Assembly: GCA_004020875.1 (NCBI GenBank)
Contig: SAPZ01000004.1
Location: 1-64,000 of the forward strand
DNA: 64,000 nucleotides
Origin: Mesorhizobium sp.
Lineage (GTDB): Bacteria > Pseudomonadota > Alphaproteobacteria > Rhizobiales > Rhizobiaceae
Direction: 5' to 3'
Positions 1 to 8,383 of the stretch are shown in pieces. The notes beneath the pieces are model-generated. The model ran no database searches, was not told the DNA's origin, and saw only the letters and a program-made list of their open reading frames with translations. The position numbers were made by a program, and so were the translations under genes. Each line of letters begins with the position of its first letter. Within the stretch, counting starts at the first letter, position 1.

Positions 1-236
1 CGCTGTTTACCTCGCTGGCTCAGGCGCGCGTAGCCATCGCCCTGTGGCGCGCCGACTACAACACCGCGCGGCCGCACTCCCAAATCGCCTGGCAGACACC
101 GGCCGAGTTCGCCACCACCTTCAATCCGCGACGGTCGCTCGCGCTGCGCTATGCCAAAGGCTCCGCGCCAGCGACCGTCGCTTCACCCGCCCAGCAGGGC
201 ACAACCCACGCCGGAAACGAACTCAAAACTGGATAG
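1..236 (+). CDS. IS3-family transposase OrfB, C-terminal part (truncated by window edge)
   Basis: The reading frame that starts at base 3 is open from the window edge to the TAG at 234-236. It encodes the last 77 residues of an IS3-family DDE integrase-type transposase. The stretch YNTARPHSQIAWQTPAEFA is the characteristic end of the integrase core in IS3 OrfB proteins, which catalyse strand transfer of the element. The start and the catalytic DDE residues lie left of the window, so integrity cannot be judged. The sequence just after the stop looks like the terminal repeat of an IS407-type element. An IS256 element has inserted at that end. The family call is firm; the subgroup is an inference. 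Confidence 0.8.
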   Translation, partial: LFTSLAQARVAIALWRADYNTARPHSQIAWQTPAEFATTFNPRRSLALRYAKGSAPATVASPAQQGTTHAGNELKTG

Positions 237-254
237 AAACTGGGGGCAACGTCA
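231..254 (+). repeat. Probable right terminal inverted repeat of the IS3-family element
   Basis: The stretch containing AAACTGGGGGCAACGTCA lies directly after the OrfB stop and resembles right ends of IS407-group IS3 elements, whose complement starts TGACSTTGCCCCCAGTTT. The left end is outside the window, so pairing cannot be verified. Confidence 0.5.
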
Positions 255-259
255 GGGTC
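252..259. repeat. 8-bp target-site duplication, left copy (TCAGGGTC)
   Basis: TCAGGGTC lies immediately before the left inverted repeat of the IS256 element, and an identical copy follows the right repeat at 1630-1637. IS256-family elements typically duplicate 8-9 bp. Matching copies indicate a simple insertion that has not recombined since. Confidence 0.85.
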
Positions 260-1629
260 GGTGACGTCCCGGGACGTGGTGTAGCTGGCAGCGCGGTGGT
301 CATCGGCGCTTTCCGGTAGGTCTGGTTGTCGACACCAACCCCTTTGTGGAAGGACCACCGATGACCGACGACATGATGAACCTGCGCGCGCTCGTGGAGA
401 AGACCCCGGATGCCGATCTCCTGCGCGAGATGATCGGCTTTGCCGCCGAGCGACTGATGGAGATGGAGGTGGGGGCCGCCACCGGCGCCGCCTATGGCGA
501 GAAGAACCCGCTTCGGCTGTCTCAGCACAACGGCTACCGGGACAGGGATTGGGAGACGCGCGCCGGCACGGTCGAGCTGCGCATCCCCAAGCTTAGGAAG
601 GGCTCCTACTTCCCTGGCTTCCTGGAGCCGCGCCGGATGGCGGAGAAGGCGCTGACGGCCGTCATCCAGGAAGCCTACGTCCAGGGCATCTCGACGCGCT
701 CGGTCGATGACCTGGTCAAGGCGATGGGCATGAGCGGCATTTCGAAGAGCCAGGTCAGCCGCCTCTGCGAGGAGATCGATGGCAAGGTGAAAGCCTTCCT
801 CGAGCGCCCGATCGAGGGCGACTGGCCATATCTGTGGATCGACGCCACCTATCTGAAGGTGCGCCGCGGCGGACGCATCGTCTCGGTGGCCGTCATCATT
901 GCGGTGGGCGTCAACTCCGACGGCCGGCGCGAGGTGCTCGGCATGGAGATCGGAACCTCGGAGGCCGAGCCGATCTGGACCGAATTCCCGCGCAAGCTGA
1001 CACGCCGCGGCCTGCGCGGCGTCAGGCTGGTCGTCTCCGATGCGCACGAAGGTCTCAAGGCGGCCGTCACCAAGGTTCTGTGCGCAACGTGGCAGAGGTG
1101 CCGCGTCCACTTCATGCGCAACGTCTTGGCCCATGCCGGAAGAAGCGGCCGCCGTGTCGTCTCCGCCTTCATCGCCACCGCCTTCGCCCAGGAGACGCCG
1201 GAGGCGACGAGCATGCAATGGCGTGCCGTCGCCGATCAGATCCGGCCCAAGGTGCCCAAGCTCGCCGCTATCATGGACGACGCCGAGCCGGACGTGCTCG
1301 CCTACATGACCTTCCCCAAGGAGCATCGCGCCAAACTGCACTCGACGAATCCGATCGAACGGCTCAACGGCGAGATCAAGCGCAGAACCGAGGTCGTGGG
1401 CATCTTCCCAAACGACCACGCCATCGTGCGCCTCGTCGGCGCTTTGCTGCTCGAACAGAACGACGAATGGGCAGTCCAGCGCGCCCGCTACATGACCCTG
1501 GAAAGCGTCGGCCAACTGAGCGATGATCCCCTCATCAGCCTGCCAGCCGTGGCGCGCTGAGCAGCCCGGCCCATGCCGGAAAGCAAGGCGACCAATGTCG
1601 CCAGCTACACCACATCGTGGGACACCATC
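260..1629 (+). mobile_element. Complete IS256-family insertion sequence (1370 bp)
   Basis: The element is bounded by 30-bp imperfect terminal inverted repeats (260-289 and the complement of 1600-1629, 24 of 30 bases matching, the inner 14 identical: GTGGTGTAGCTGGC). It is flanked by identical 8-bp duplications (TCAGGGTC). It contains one intact transposase gene on the plus strand. It sits at the extreme right end of an IS3-family element, so two mobile elements are nested. Length, repeats and duplication size all fit the IS256 family. Confidence 0.9.
361..1560 (+). CDS. IS256-family (Mutator-type) transposase
   Basis: This is a 399-residue transposase that cuts and rejoins the ends of its own element. 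The DDE triad is visible: D161 in [11 protein letters not shown]227 in [11 protein letters not shown] and E333 in [13 protein letters not shown], the usual arrangement for Mutator/IS256 transposases of about 400 residues. The ATG at 361 is preferred over the in-frame ATG at 346 because GGAAGGA lies about 7 bases before it, and that motif would otherwise be coding. No frameshift or internal stop is seen, so the gene may be active. It fills nearly the whole element. The family assignment is firm. Confidence 0.93.
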   Translation: MTDDMMNLRALVEKTPDADLLREMIGFAAERLMEMEVGAATGAAYGEKNPLRLSQHNGYRDRDWETRAGTVELRIPKLRKGSYFPGFLEPRRMAEKALTAVIQEAYVQGISTRSVDDLVKAMGMSGISKSQVSRLCEEIDGKVKAFLERPIEGDWPYLWIDATYLKVRRGGRIVSVAVIIAVGVNSDGRREVLGMEIGTSEAEPIWTEFPRKLTRRGLRGVRLVVSDAHEGLKAAVTKVLCATWQRCRVHFMRNVLAHAGRSGRRVVSAFIATAFAQETPEATSMQWRAVADQIRPKVPKLAAIMDDAEPDVLAYMTFPKEHRAKLHSTNPIERLNGEIKRRTEVVGIFPNDHAIVRLVGALLLEQNDEWAVQRARYMTLESVGQLSDDPLISLPAVAR

Positions 1630-1637
1630 TCAGGGTC
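1630..1637. repeat. 8-bp target-site duplication, right copy (TCAGGGTC)
   Basis: This is the identical partner of the copy at 252-259 and directly abuts the right end of the IS256 element. Confidence 0.85.
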
Positions 1638-1680
1638 GACCCAGCCTCGATGTTGTTTCGCTTCCTCGTCCCGCGCGAAA

Positions 1681-1703
1681 TTGTTAGGATTCGACGCTAA
1701 CAA
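1681..1703 (-). terminator. Weak hairpin downstream of the restriction operon
   Basis: TTGTTAG (1681-1687) pairs with CTAACAA (1697-1703) to give a 7-bp stem about 45 bases past the stop of the minus-strand DUF6883 gene. There is no long T-run after it, so a terminator role is only possible. Confidence 0.3.
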
Positions 1704-1749
1704 ACTCCATCTCCGTCACAGGCCTAAGTCGAGGACGAATAGAGCGTGC

Positions 1750-2130
1750 TTAGGCGTAATCGATCGGATGCGCGGTAATCAGAATAGGTGGTAGGCCGTC
1801 ACCGTGATCATTCCAAACCGTCCTAATGCAATAGCTGCGGCCGTTCGGCATCCCGACAAAGCAGTCAATGATATGCTTTATTCCGAAGGCATGTTTCTCT
1901 ACTGCAGCGACAGGGTTAGAAGCAGCGTGCTCTCGCATTGTTGCCTTAAACGACTCAACGTCTTGACGTTTGTGGCCAACGCCTTCAAAAAATTTGGCCT
2001 TCGCTGCTCCTATTGGATGGTTGCTGTTGAGAAGGTAGTCGGCGACCTTGTTATCGGCAATGCGCAGGTCTTTGGGGTTCCCAATCCAGGATTGCTGGCC
2101 TAGTGGCTGCCGAGGCGGGATGTCATGCAT
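1750..2130 (-). CDS. DUF6883-like protein, third gene of the restriction operon
   Basis: This 126-residue protein has no assigned function. The core, from DLRIADNKVADYLLNSNHPIGAAKAKFF to a C-terminal LPPILITAHPID, matches what I recall of the DUF6883 family: a substrate-like N-terminal 'yLLn..HpvG..KA.fF' motif followed by a short beta-rich tail. The ATG at 2130 overlaps the end of the upstream helicase/nuclease gene by 8 bases and has GGAG 7 bases before it, so translation is probably coupled. Its GC content looks lower than that of the chromosomal genes, in keeping with horizontal transfer. From memory, DUF6883 genes often sit beside DUF4926 genes; here the upstream protein ends in a DUF4926-like domain. 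The role in the system is unknown. Confidence 0.7.
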   Translation of the reverse strand: MHDIPPRQPLGQQSWIGNPKDLRIADNKVADYLLNSNHPIGAAKAKFFEGVGHKRQDVESFKATMREHAASNPVAAVEKHAFGIKHIIDCFVGMPNGRSYCIRTVWNDHGDGLPPILITAHPIDYA

Positions 2131-5089
2131 CGATCGGCTCCAGATCACTCCCGAAGACCGTTATTGTCAGGGCGGGGGCAAGCGAAACCTCAACCTCGTA
2201 TGCATCTCGCGACGGATAGCTGTCGACGATGACTCCTTCGGTGCCTGCGGGAATATCGATTCTCGCGGCCGTGAAGCCACGCCGCAGCCTGACTAGGGAA
2301 TGTGCGGCAAACCGATGGCCCGCTCTCCTCCGGATAATGTCCTCAATTTGATGCGGCGCGAACGCGACGTCCCAATCCCAGTGACCGAAGCCACCTGACG
2401 TATTCATTGCCCTAATCCACTCGTCTAGCGCGAGCCTTTTTGCCTTGTTGTGAGGGCTGTCAGTGCCCTTGATCTCCAGCGCGAGCATCGTCCCACCCGC
2501 GAGGCGCACGAGAAAGTCCGGGACGTATCGCCGCCGGGAGCCTGCCCACATGTAATAGACTTGGAAGCCGAGGTGATCGTTCTTGGCATAGGCGACGACG
2601 TCTTCATGCTTCTCGAAGATATTGGCCGCGCGGCCTTCCCAGGCAGAATCTCCCACCAAATGGCTGATGTGCGACTTGGTCGTCGGGAAGCACGGCTTGG
2701 TCGTGTACCAGGTGCGCATCAACCCGGTTGCACCGATCGGGTTTTCCTCGTCGAACACTGGCGTCAGGCGTTCCGTGTTCTGCTCACTCACGTTGCTCAG
2801 TACATGCTGGACTACGAGATCGATGTTGAGCGCGATCAGGATCCGCCGCCGAAGCGGATCGGAGTGAAAGAGCGACGGGATGTCGAGGCGGTCCGAGTTG
2901 AGGAACGCCTCGACGATCCTGACCAGCTGCGCCGCCAGATACTCGTGGGTGCCGGTGAACCCATGGCTCAGCTCGGCAAATGCCTTCCGTGCAGCCTGGA
3001 ATACGAGGCGTTGCAGACGGAAGCCATCCGGTAGCTTCTCGAGGTCGATCGCGGTGACCTTGCCCATGTCCGTCGCGCCGCCGAGCGCTGGGGCAAGTTC
3101 GGCGCTGATCGGTGTGCTGGCGGGATCGAGCACGAGCGGCCGGACCTTGCTCCAGTCAATCGCGAGCTCCGGTTTGACGACCGTCTCCACGCGCAGCACG
3201 TTCGGCCAGCGAAGCTCCAGATGCGCGCGGTCGGGCACTACTTCGATCTGCGTGGTGGGCTTCGGCGGTGGCGGCGCCTCACCGCCTTCGCCGGTCTCCG
3301 AGATAGAAAGCGGCACGCCGAACACGTTGACGTATTCGGGCAGGAACAGGCCGTTCTCGTCAGTATCGTAGGACACCCGGCGTAGTCCGCGTCCGACGAC
3401 CTGTTCGCAGAGCAACTGGGACGTGAAGGCCCGGAGCCCCATGATGTGCGTCACATTCTTCGCGTCCCATCCCTCCGACAGCATCGCCACCGATATGACG
3501 TTCTGAAGGTCCTGACCGGCGGCACCCCTTTTCCCGACATTGTCCACGATCTCGCGCAGCAGTTCTTCCTTCCTAAGGGCAAGGAACTGCTGGCGACGGG
3601 TTTCAGGAAGGTCTGCCGCGTCGATGATGTCCTTCAGCCGCGCCTCGTAATCCTTGTCGGATGAGGCGGTCTCGCCGATCTCGGCCTTCTCGAGAACCTT
3701 CGAGTCGACGCGAAGCGTTCGGTCTGGAGCGTGCAGCTCGGGCCAGTGTGCATCGCCCTTGTTGAAATAGTTCTCGATGCGTGCCGCCGTCTCTGTGCGG
3801 TTGCAGACCGTTAGCATCACCGGCGGGGAATGATGTCCGGCGTCCTGCCAGCGCGCGCGGGTTTCCCGCCAGTCGGCGCCGAGCAGCGTATAGGCGTCCT
3901 GGACCAGCTTTGGCAGCGCCTCATGCGCTTCGGCCTTGCGGTTCAGGTCTTCAGAAACAGTCGGGTCGCGGTAGATGTGATAGAGCTTCGAACGCAGTGT
4001 CTTGGCATCCGGAACCGCATCGTCGCGAACGACGACGCGCGGCGTCTTGACTAGCCCGGCCTCTATCGCGTCGTTCAGGCCGAAATCCGAGATGATCCAA
4101 TCGAACAGTGCCGTGTCGGTGCTCTTCTTGCCGGTGGGCGCGAAGGGCGTGGCTGAGAGGTCGAAACAGCGCTGGATGCGCCGTGTCTTGTGGATGCGGT
4201 CGAGCCCCTCGATCCAGCGCGTCGCCTCGTCGAGGTCGATACCATGCTCCTCGGCATGCTTCTTGCTGATCTTCACCTCGGGCGGCTTGCGATAGGCGTG
4301 GTGCGCCTCATCGTTGATAACGATGATGTCCTTGTGCGACTCCAGCTTCCCCAGCACGCGTCGTGTGAAGGCCTCGTCGGACTCGCGCCCCTTCTTCACG
4401 ACAGATCGCTCCGCTTCCTTGAGCGGCATCAGCGTGTGCCAGTTCTCGATCAGCACCTCGGCCTGATTCAGCTTCTGGCGCAGGGCCTCGGAGGGGCACA
4501 GGTTGAATTCGTCGTAATAACTGCCCTCGCTGGGCAGCAGCACCTGCAGCCGTTCCTTCACCGTCAGGCCGGGCGCCACGATGAACACGGCGCGGCTGAA
4601 ATCCTTGTTCCGCTTCGGATAGGTCAGCGCGTTCAGCACCTGCCAAGTGATGATCATGGCCATCACCGTGGTCTTACCCGCACCCGTGGCCATCTTGTTG
4701 CAGAGCCGCTCCCATGCGCCTCCGTCGCCGGGGATCGCAATACCCTGCTTGTAGGCCTCGGCGCCCTCGATCCACCAGATCAGGGTCTCGATCGCTTCGA
4801 GTTGGCAGAAGTAGAAAGGGTGCTGCCGCGCTTCGCGGTCATACCAGTGCTCCAGCAGCTTGCGCGTGACGATGGTGACGCCGGGCCAGCCGTCCTCCCG
4901 CCACTGATCCACGCGCGCCCGGATCGTGTTCACTAGGTCCAACACTTCGGTGCGCTTGGTGTTGTTGCGGGCGTCGAAGACCTCGTAGCTCGCCGGCCGC
5001 CGCTCGGGCTTGATCTCCAGCTTGCCGCCCTTGCCATCGACCCAGTGTTGCGCCGGGCATTCCCACGGCTTGTTGATGATCAGCGACAT
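2123..5089 (-). CDS. Type III-like restriction enzyme helicase/nuclease (Res) with a C-terminal DUF4926-like domain
   Basis: This 988-residue superfamily 2 translocase/nuclease would be the cleavage subunit of a restriction system. Walker A GAGKT lies near residues 136-140, the DEAH box at 260-263, an SATPF motif near 310, VVGRGLRR near 565, and a PD-(D/E)xK nuclease at D858, E872 and K874 (VPDF...LEIKG). The length and N-terminus resemble a long Res subfamily that I recall as BPTD_3080-type. The last 60 or so residues (about 925-988) depart from Res and look like a small DUF4926-type beta barrel (VRLRRGF...GTEGVIVDSY...YEVEV). The gene begins 6 bases after the methyltransferase stop and overlaps the DUF6883 gene, so one operon is likely. 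The Res call is firm; the fusion is an inference. Confidence 0.88.
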   Translation of the reverse strand: MSLIINKPWECPAQHWVDGKGGKLEIKPERRPASYEVFDARNNTKRTEVLDLVNTIRARVDQWREDGWPGVTIVTRKLLEHWYDREARQHPFYFCQLEAIETLIWWIEGAEAYKQGIAIPGDGGAWERLCNKMATGAGKTTVMAMIITWQVLNALTYPKRNKDFSRAVFIVAPGLTVKERLQVLLPSEGSYYDEFNLCPSEALRQKLNQAEVLIENWHTLMPLKEAERSVVKKGRESDEAFTRRVLGKLESHKDIIVINDEAHHAYRKPPEVKISKKHAEEHGIDLDEATRWIEGLDRIHKTRRIQRCFDLSATPFAPTGKKSTDTALFDWIISDFGLNDAIEAGLVKTPRVVVRDDAVPDAKTLRSKLYHIYRDPTVSEDLNRKAEAHEALPKLVQDAYTLLGADWRETRARWQDAGHHSPPVMLTVCNRTETAARIENYFNKGDAHWPELHAPDRTLRVDSKVLEKAEIGETASSDKDYEARLKDIIDAADLPETRRQQFLALRKEELLREIVDNVGKRGAAGQDLQNVISVAMLSEGWDAKNVTHIMGLRAFTSQLLCEQVVGRGLRRVSYDTDENGLFLPEYVNVFGVPLSISETGEGGEAPPPPKPTTQIEVVPDRAHLELRWPNVLRVETVVKPELAIDWSKVRPLVLDPASTPISAELAPALGGATDMGKVTAIDLEKLPDGFRLQRLVFQAARKAFAELSHGFTGTHEYLAAQLVRIVEAFLNSDRLDIPSLFHSDPLRRRILIALNIDLVVQHVLSNVSEQNTERLTPVFDEENPIGATGLMRTWYTTKPCFPTTKSHISHLVGDSAWEGRAANIFEKHEDVVAYAKNDHLGFQVYYMWAGSRRRYVPDFLVRLAGGTMLALEIKGTDSPHNKAKRLALDEWIRAMNTSGGFGHWDWDVAFAPHQIEDIIRRRAGHRFAAHSLVRLRRGFTAARIDIPAGTEGVIVDSYPSRDAYEVEVSLAPALTITVFGSDLEPIDA

Positions 5090-5095
5090 GCCGCG

Positions 5096-8000
5096 TCACC
5101 CCTCCAGCGGCATGATCTTGAGCGACTCGATCCCGCGGTCGTCGACAATCTTAATCGCGATCCGACGGTTCTCGCCCGCCTGGAAGGGCAGCGAGACAGT
5201 GCCGTGGAACTGCTCCAGCAGGTCCTCGTCCAGCTCTGCCCGTACAGTCTTGCGCAAGCGGTTCCAGCCGCCCTTCGCGTCAGCCATCGGGAAGAAAATC
5301 TGGTGCGGCATTAGCGAGCGGTTGTCGTAGTCCACGTCCAACGACCACATGGCGATCTGCTTCTTGCCACCGGAGACGAGGGCGCCGGCTTTCGGATCGA
5401 AATAGTCGAAGCCGTTCACCTCGACCTCCCACAGGCAGTCCTTGCGCTTGCGCAGCTCCACGTCCGGCTGGCCCATCAGCCAGAAGGACTCGTTCGAGGC
5501 GCGCTTCTTTTTCAGGTCCTCGGTCAGCAGGTCGGTGTTCATTTGTGCCTTGAGCAGCGTGACCCCGGGCCAGTTCACCTCGTCAATGTCCTTCGCGGCC
5601 TCAGGATCGAAGGTGAAGGCGCAGAACAGGATGAACTTGGGCGACGGGCGCAGGGTCTCAGCCTCGGTCAGCGCCAGTTCCACCTGCCGCTGCTCCAGCG
5701 CCGCGTGCTCGGGACCAAAGCTGACGACGACGCGCTCGCCCGTCTCGGCCAGCGAACCGCTGGCGTGGATGTATTTCAGCCCCGGCAGGGTCTCGAAGTC
5801 GGCGAAGCGGAGCATAGCGCCGCCCTTTCCGCGCACGCCGGTCTTAAGCAGTTCGTCGCGCCACAGCGCCTGGCGGGAGGTCTCGCCGGAGCGGGCGACG
5901 GTTTCGTCGGCCTCCTGCGGCGGAATGCTCTCGTCGAGCGATAGGACGGTGGGCGCCGGCACCGCCTCGACAGAGAAAGGCCCGCAGATGCGAAGTTTGT
6001 TGGGGTCCTTGCGGGGCTTGTCGTAGAGCGTCTCCTGCTCGGCATGGTCGGCGATGGACTGGTCCATGCGGCGCTGCATTGCCTGACGGGCGACGTGAAA
6101 GGCGTCGAAGGGAGCCCGGGCGGCCTCCGGCCAGTCATCTGGCGCCTCGAACGGCACCTCCCATTCGTGCAGGCTGTCGCCCTTGGCGAAGTCCACCAGC
6201 TTGCCCTTGCGAGCGCCCTGCACGGACTTGAGCGGCTTCGGCGGAGCGGCGGCCAGCGCGGCGTTCAGATCGGCCAGCGCCGCCGCTATTTTCGGGTGCT
6301 CTGCGTCGTAGATCGTGTCGATGTCGGGGTTGTTAGCGATGCTTTTCAGCGTGATGTGAGGCACTGTCTCGTAGTCGAAGCCGCCCTTCAGCCCCTCATG
6401 CGGATAGCGCAGGGCGTAGTAGTCGAAGCTGGAGGTCATCAGCCGTTGCTTGGCCAGCGCGATCGCCACGCGAGAGGTGTCGCAAGTGATCCAGCGCCGC
6501 CCCCATTTTTCGGCGACGAAGGCGGTGGTCCCAGAGCCGCAGGTGGGATCGAGTACCAGATCGCCGGGATCGGTGGTCATCAGGAGGCAGCGTTCTATGG
6601 CATTCGGTGCCGTCTGAACGACATAGATTTTGCCATCGCCGAATGCATTCTGTCGGGTGTCTGTCCAGAGCGAGTTGAGCGGCCGAACTCGCCCACTATC
6701 GCGGTATGATTTCCACCAAAGTGAGCTTCCTTGCTGACGGAAGTATCCTGCCCGCAATACTCGCGGCATCCCTTCGTCAACGCTCGTTGACCATCCCCGG
6801 CTGCCGCCGGGCTTGAAGTCTTTGGCAAAGGCATTGAATGCGCGACGACTGTTTTCGTCGCCAGACTGCGAGGATGGATTTTCGAGTTTGAGAATCCGTC
6901 CCTCGGGAATTTCTTCCTCACCTGTCTTTTGCTTCACCGACAAGTCGATGATTTCACCGTTAGGCGTTTCGACACAGACATAGCGTTCTTTTGGATTGTC
7001 GATCGCCGGACCCACGGTAAGCAACCGGTTATGCTTCAACGAGGATCGGTCTTTTCCATACCAAAGAATGTAATCAGTAATCTGAGCGAGCAGACCGGAG
7101 GTCTGTCCAGTTGTGGCACTATAGGCAATCAAACCCGCGTAGTTCTTGGCTCCTAAAACCTCGTCCATGATCTCCCTAACATGGTGCAGGTTCTCGTCCG
7201 AAATCTGAACGAACACCGACCCGCTCTCAGTCAGCAGTTCCCGCGCTAGCATCAGCCGGTCACGCAGATAGGTGAGGTAGGAGTGGATGCCGAGTTCCCA
7301 GGTGTCCCGGAACGCCTTGATCATCTCGGGTTCCTGGGTCAAGTCCTCGTCCGATCGGTCTTTGACGTCGCGCTTGTTGGTGAAGGGCTGGAAGTTCGAT
7401 CCGTATTTGATGCCGTAGGGCGGGTCGATGTAGATCATCTGAACCTTGCCGCCCATGCTCTCCTTGGTCAGGAGGGAGTTCATGACCAGCAGGCTGTCGC
7501 CCGCCACCAGCCGGTTCGACCAGCCCTTTTCGTGGTGATAGAAATCCAGCGCCTGGCGCAGCGGCAGATTCTCGAACGGTGCTGCGAACAGGTCCGGCTG
7601 CCGCCACTGCGCTGCGGAATCCTTGCCTTTCAGCCGTTTTGCCGCATTGGCGAGAATCGTCGCCGGATCCACCCGTTCGTGGACATGAAGCGAGACGGTA
7701 TCCACTTCGACGCTCGTCCGCTCCGCCTTGCCCGTCCAGTTCAGATAGGGCGCCTGCAGTCGCTTCAGTTCCTGCAGCGCGTCGCGCATCCGCTCGGGAT
7801 TGTCGCTGGCCAACGCATCGTCGATGAGCCGTTCGATCCCCGCCCGCGCACTGTCGAAGTTCAGCACCGGGTCGAGATGCGGGTCGTAGGCCCAGACCGT
7901 CTTCTCGCCATCCGGATCGGTGCCGGCATGAACCATCCCGACCTCGGGATTGTTCACCCGCGTTTCGCTATGGCGGTAGGACAGCACCTGCACAGGCCCG

Positions 8001-8383
8001 TCCACCCGGCGCGCGGCCCTCTTGGTGCCTGACGTCCTGCGCCGCTGGGGCAACGGCTCTTCGGTCAGGTCCAACTCAAAATCGTGGTCGGCGCTGTCTT
8101 CGTCTTCGCTGCTATCCTCGCCTAAGTCTTCGTCATCTTCCGTCTGGCCGTCATAGTCCTCGGCGGCTCCGTCATCGACGATACGGTAGATCGAACCGCC
8201 GCGTCCTCGGCCGCGCCCAAGCACCCCGAGGTCGATCAAGGAATCGCGTGCGGCCAGGTAGGCGTCTTCGTTCAGAGTGGGAATGTGCTCGCGCAGAAGC
8301 GCCAGCATCGCAGCATTGCCGATTGAGGAGCCGTCTTCTGGCGCTAGCGATAGGATCAGATCAGGAACAGCAGGCATCGGCAT
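5096..8383 (-). CDS. Beta-class DNA methyltransferase, type III-like Mod subunit
   Basis: This is a 1095-residue N6-adenine (or N4-cytosine) methyltransferase, long for a Mod protein (commonly 500-700). The catalytic motif IV is DPPY at 320-323. The AdoMet-binding motif I (DPTCGSGTT) begins at 612. This order, with the target-recognition region between them, defines the beta class. The N-terminus (about 8-70) looks like a winged helix (LLREHIPTLNEDAYLAARD...), followed by an acidic linker near 75-110. The large C-terminus after 700 is unassigned. Bases encoding roughly residues 411-580 are AT-richer than the flanks, as expected for an exchanged recognition domain. ATG at 8383 or 8377 could start; AGGTG precedes both. 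It would protect the host from, and set specificity for, the downstream Res. Confidence 0.9.
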   Translation of the reverse strand: MPMPAVPDLILSLAPEDGSSIGNAAMLALLREHIPTLNEDAYLAARDSLIDLGVLGRGRGRGGSIYRIVDDGAAEDYDGQTEDDEDLGEDSSEDEDSADHDFELDLTEEPLPQRRRTSGTKRAARRVDGPVQVLSYRHSETRVNNPEVGMVHAGTDPDGEKTVWAYDPHLDPVLNFDSARAGIERLIDDALASDNPERMRDALQELKRLQAPYLNWTGKAERTSVEVDTVSLHVHERVDPATILANAAKRLKGKDSAAQWRQPDLFAAPFENLPLRQALDFYHHEKGWSNRLVAGDSLLVMNSLLTKESMGGKVQMIYIDPPYGIKYGSNFQPFTNKRDVKDRSDEDLTQEPEMIKAFRDTWELGIHSYLTYLRDRLMLARELLTESGSVFVQISDENLHHVREIMDEVLGAKNYAGLIAYSATTGQTSGLLAQITDYILWYGKDRSSLKHNRLLTVGPAIDNPKERYVCVETPNGEIIDLSVKQKTGEEEIPEGRILKLENPSSQSGDENSRRAFNAFAKDFKPGGSRGWSTSVDEGMPRVLRAGYFRQQGSSLWWKSYRDSGRVRPLNSLWTDTRQNAFGDGKIYVVQTAPNAIERCLLMTTDPGDLVLDPTCGSGTTAFVAEKWGRRWITCDTSRVAIALAKQRLMTSSFDYYALRYPHEGLKGGFDYETVPHITLKSIANNPDIDTIYDAEHPKIAAALADLNAALAAAPPKPLKSVQGARKGKLVDFAKGDSLHEWEVPFEAPDDWPEAARAPFDAFHVARQAMQRRMDQSIADHAEQETLYDKPRKDPNKLRICGPFSVEAVPAPTVLSLDESIPPQEADETVARSGETSRQALWRDELLKTGVRGKGGAMLRFADFETLPGLKYIHASGSLAETGERVVVSFGPEHAALEQRQVELALTEAETLRPSPKFILFCAFTFDPEAAKDIDEVNWPGVTLLKAQMNTDLLTEDLKKKRASNESFWLMGQPDVELRKRKDCLWEVEVNGFDYFDPKAGALVSGGKKQIAMWSLDVDYDNRSLMPHQIFFPMADAKGGWNRLRKTVRAELDEDLLEQFHGTVSLPFQAGENRRIAIKIVDDRGIESLKIMPLEG

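Noticed and set aside
223..1515. Long minus-strand frame (430 codons) across the IS256 element
   Set aside because: Antisense shadow of the intact transposase; high-GC third positions keep the opposite frame open. No domain is recognisable.
1573..1794. 73-codon plus-strand frame at the right end of the IS256 element
   Set aside because: It spans the inverted repeat and target duplication, so it is an insertion artefact.
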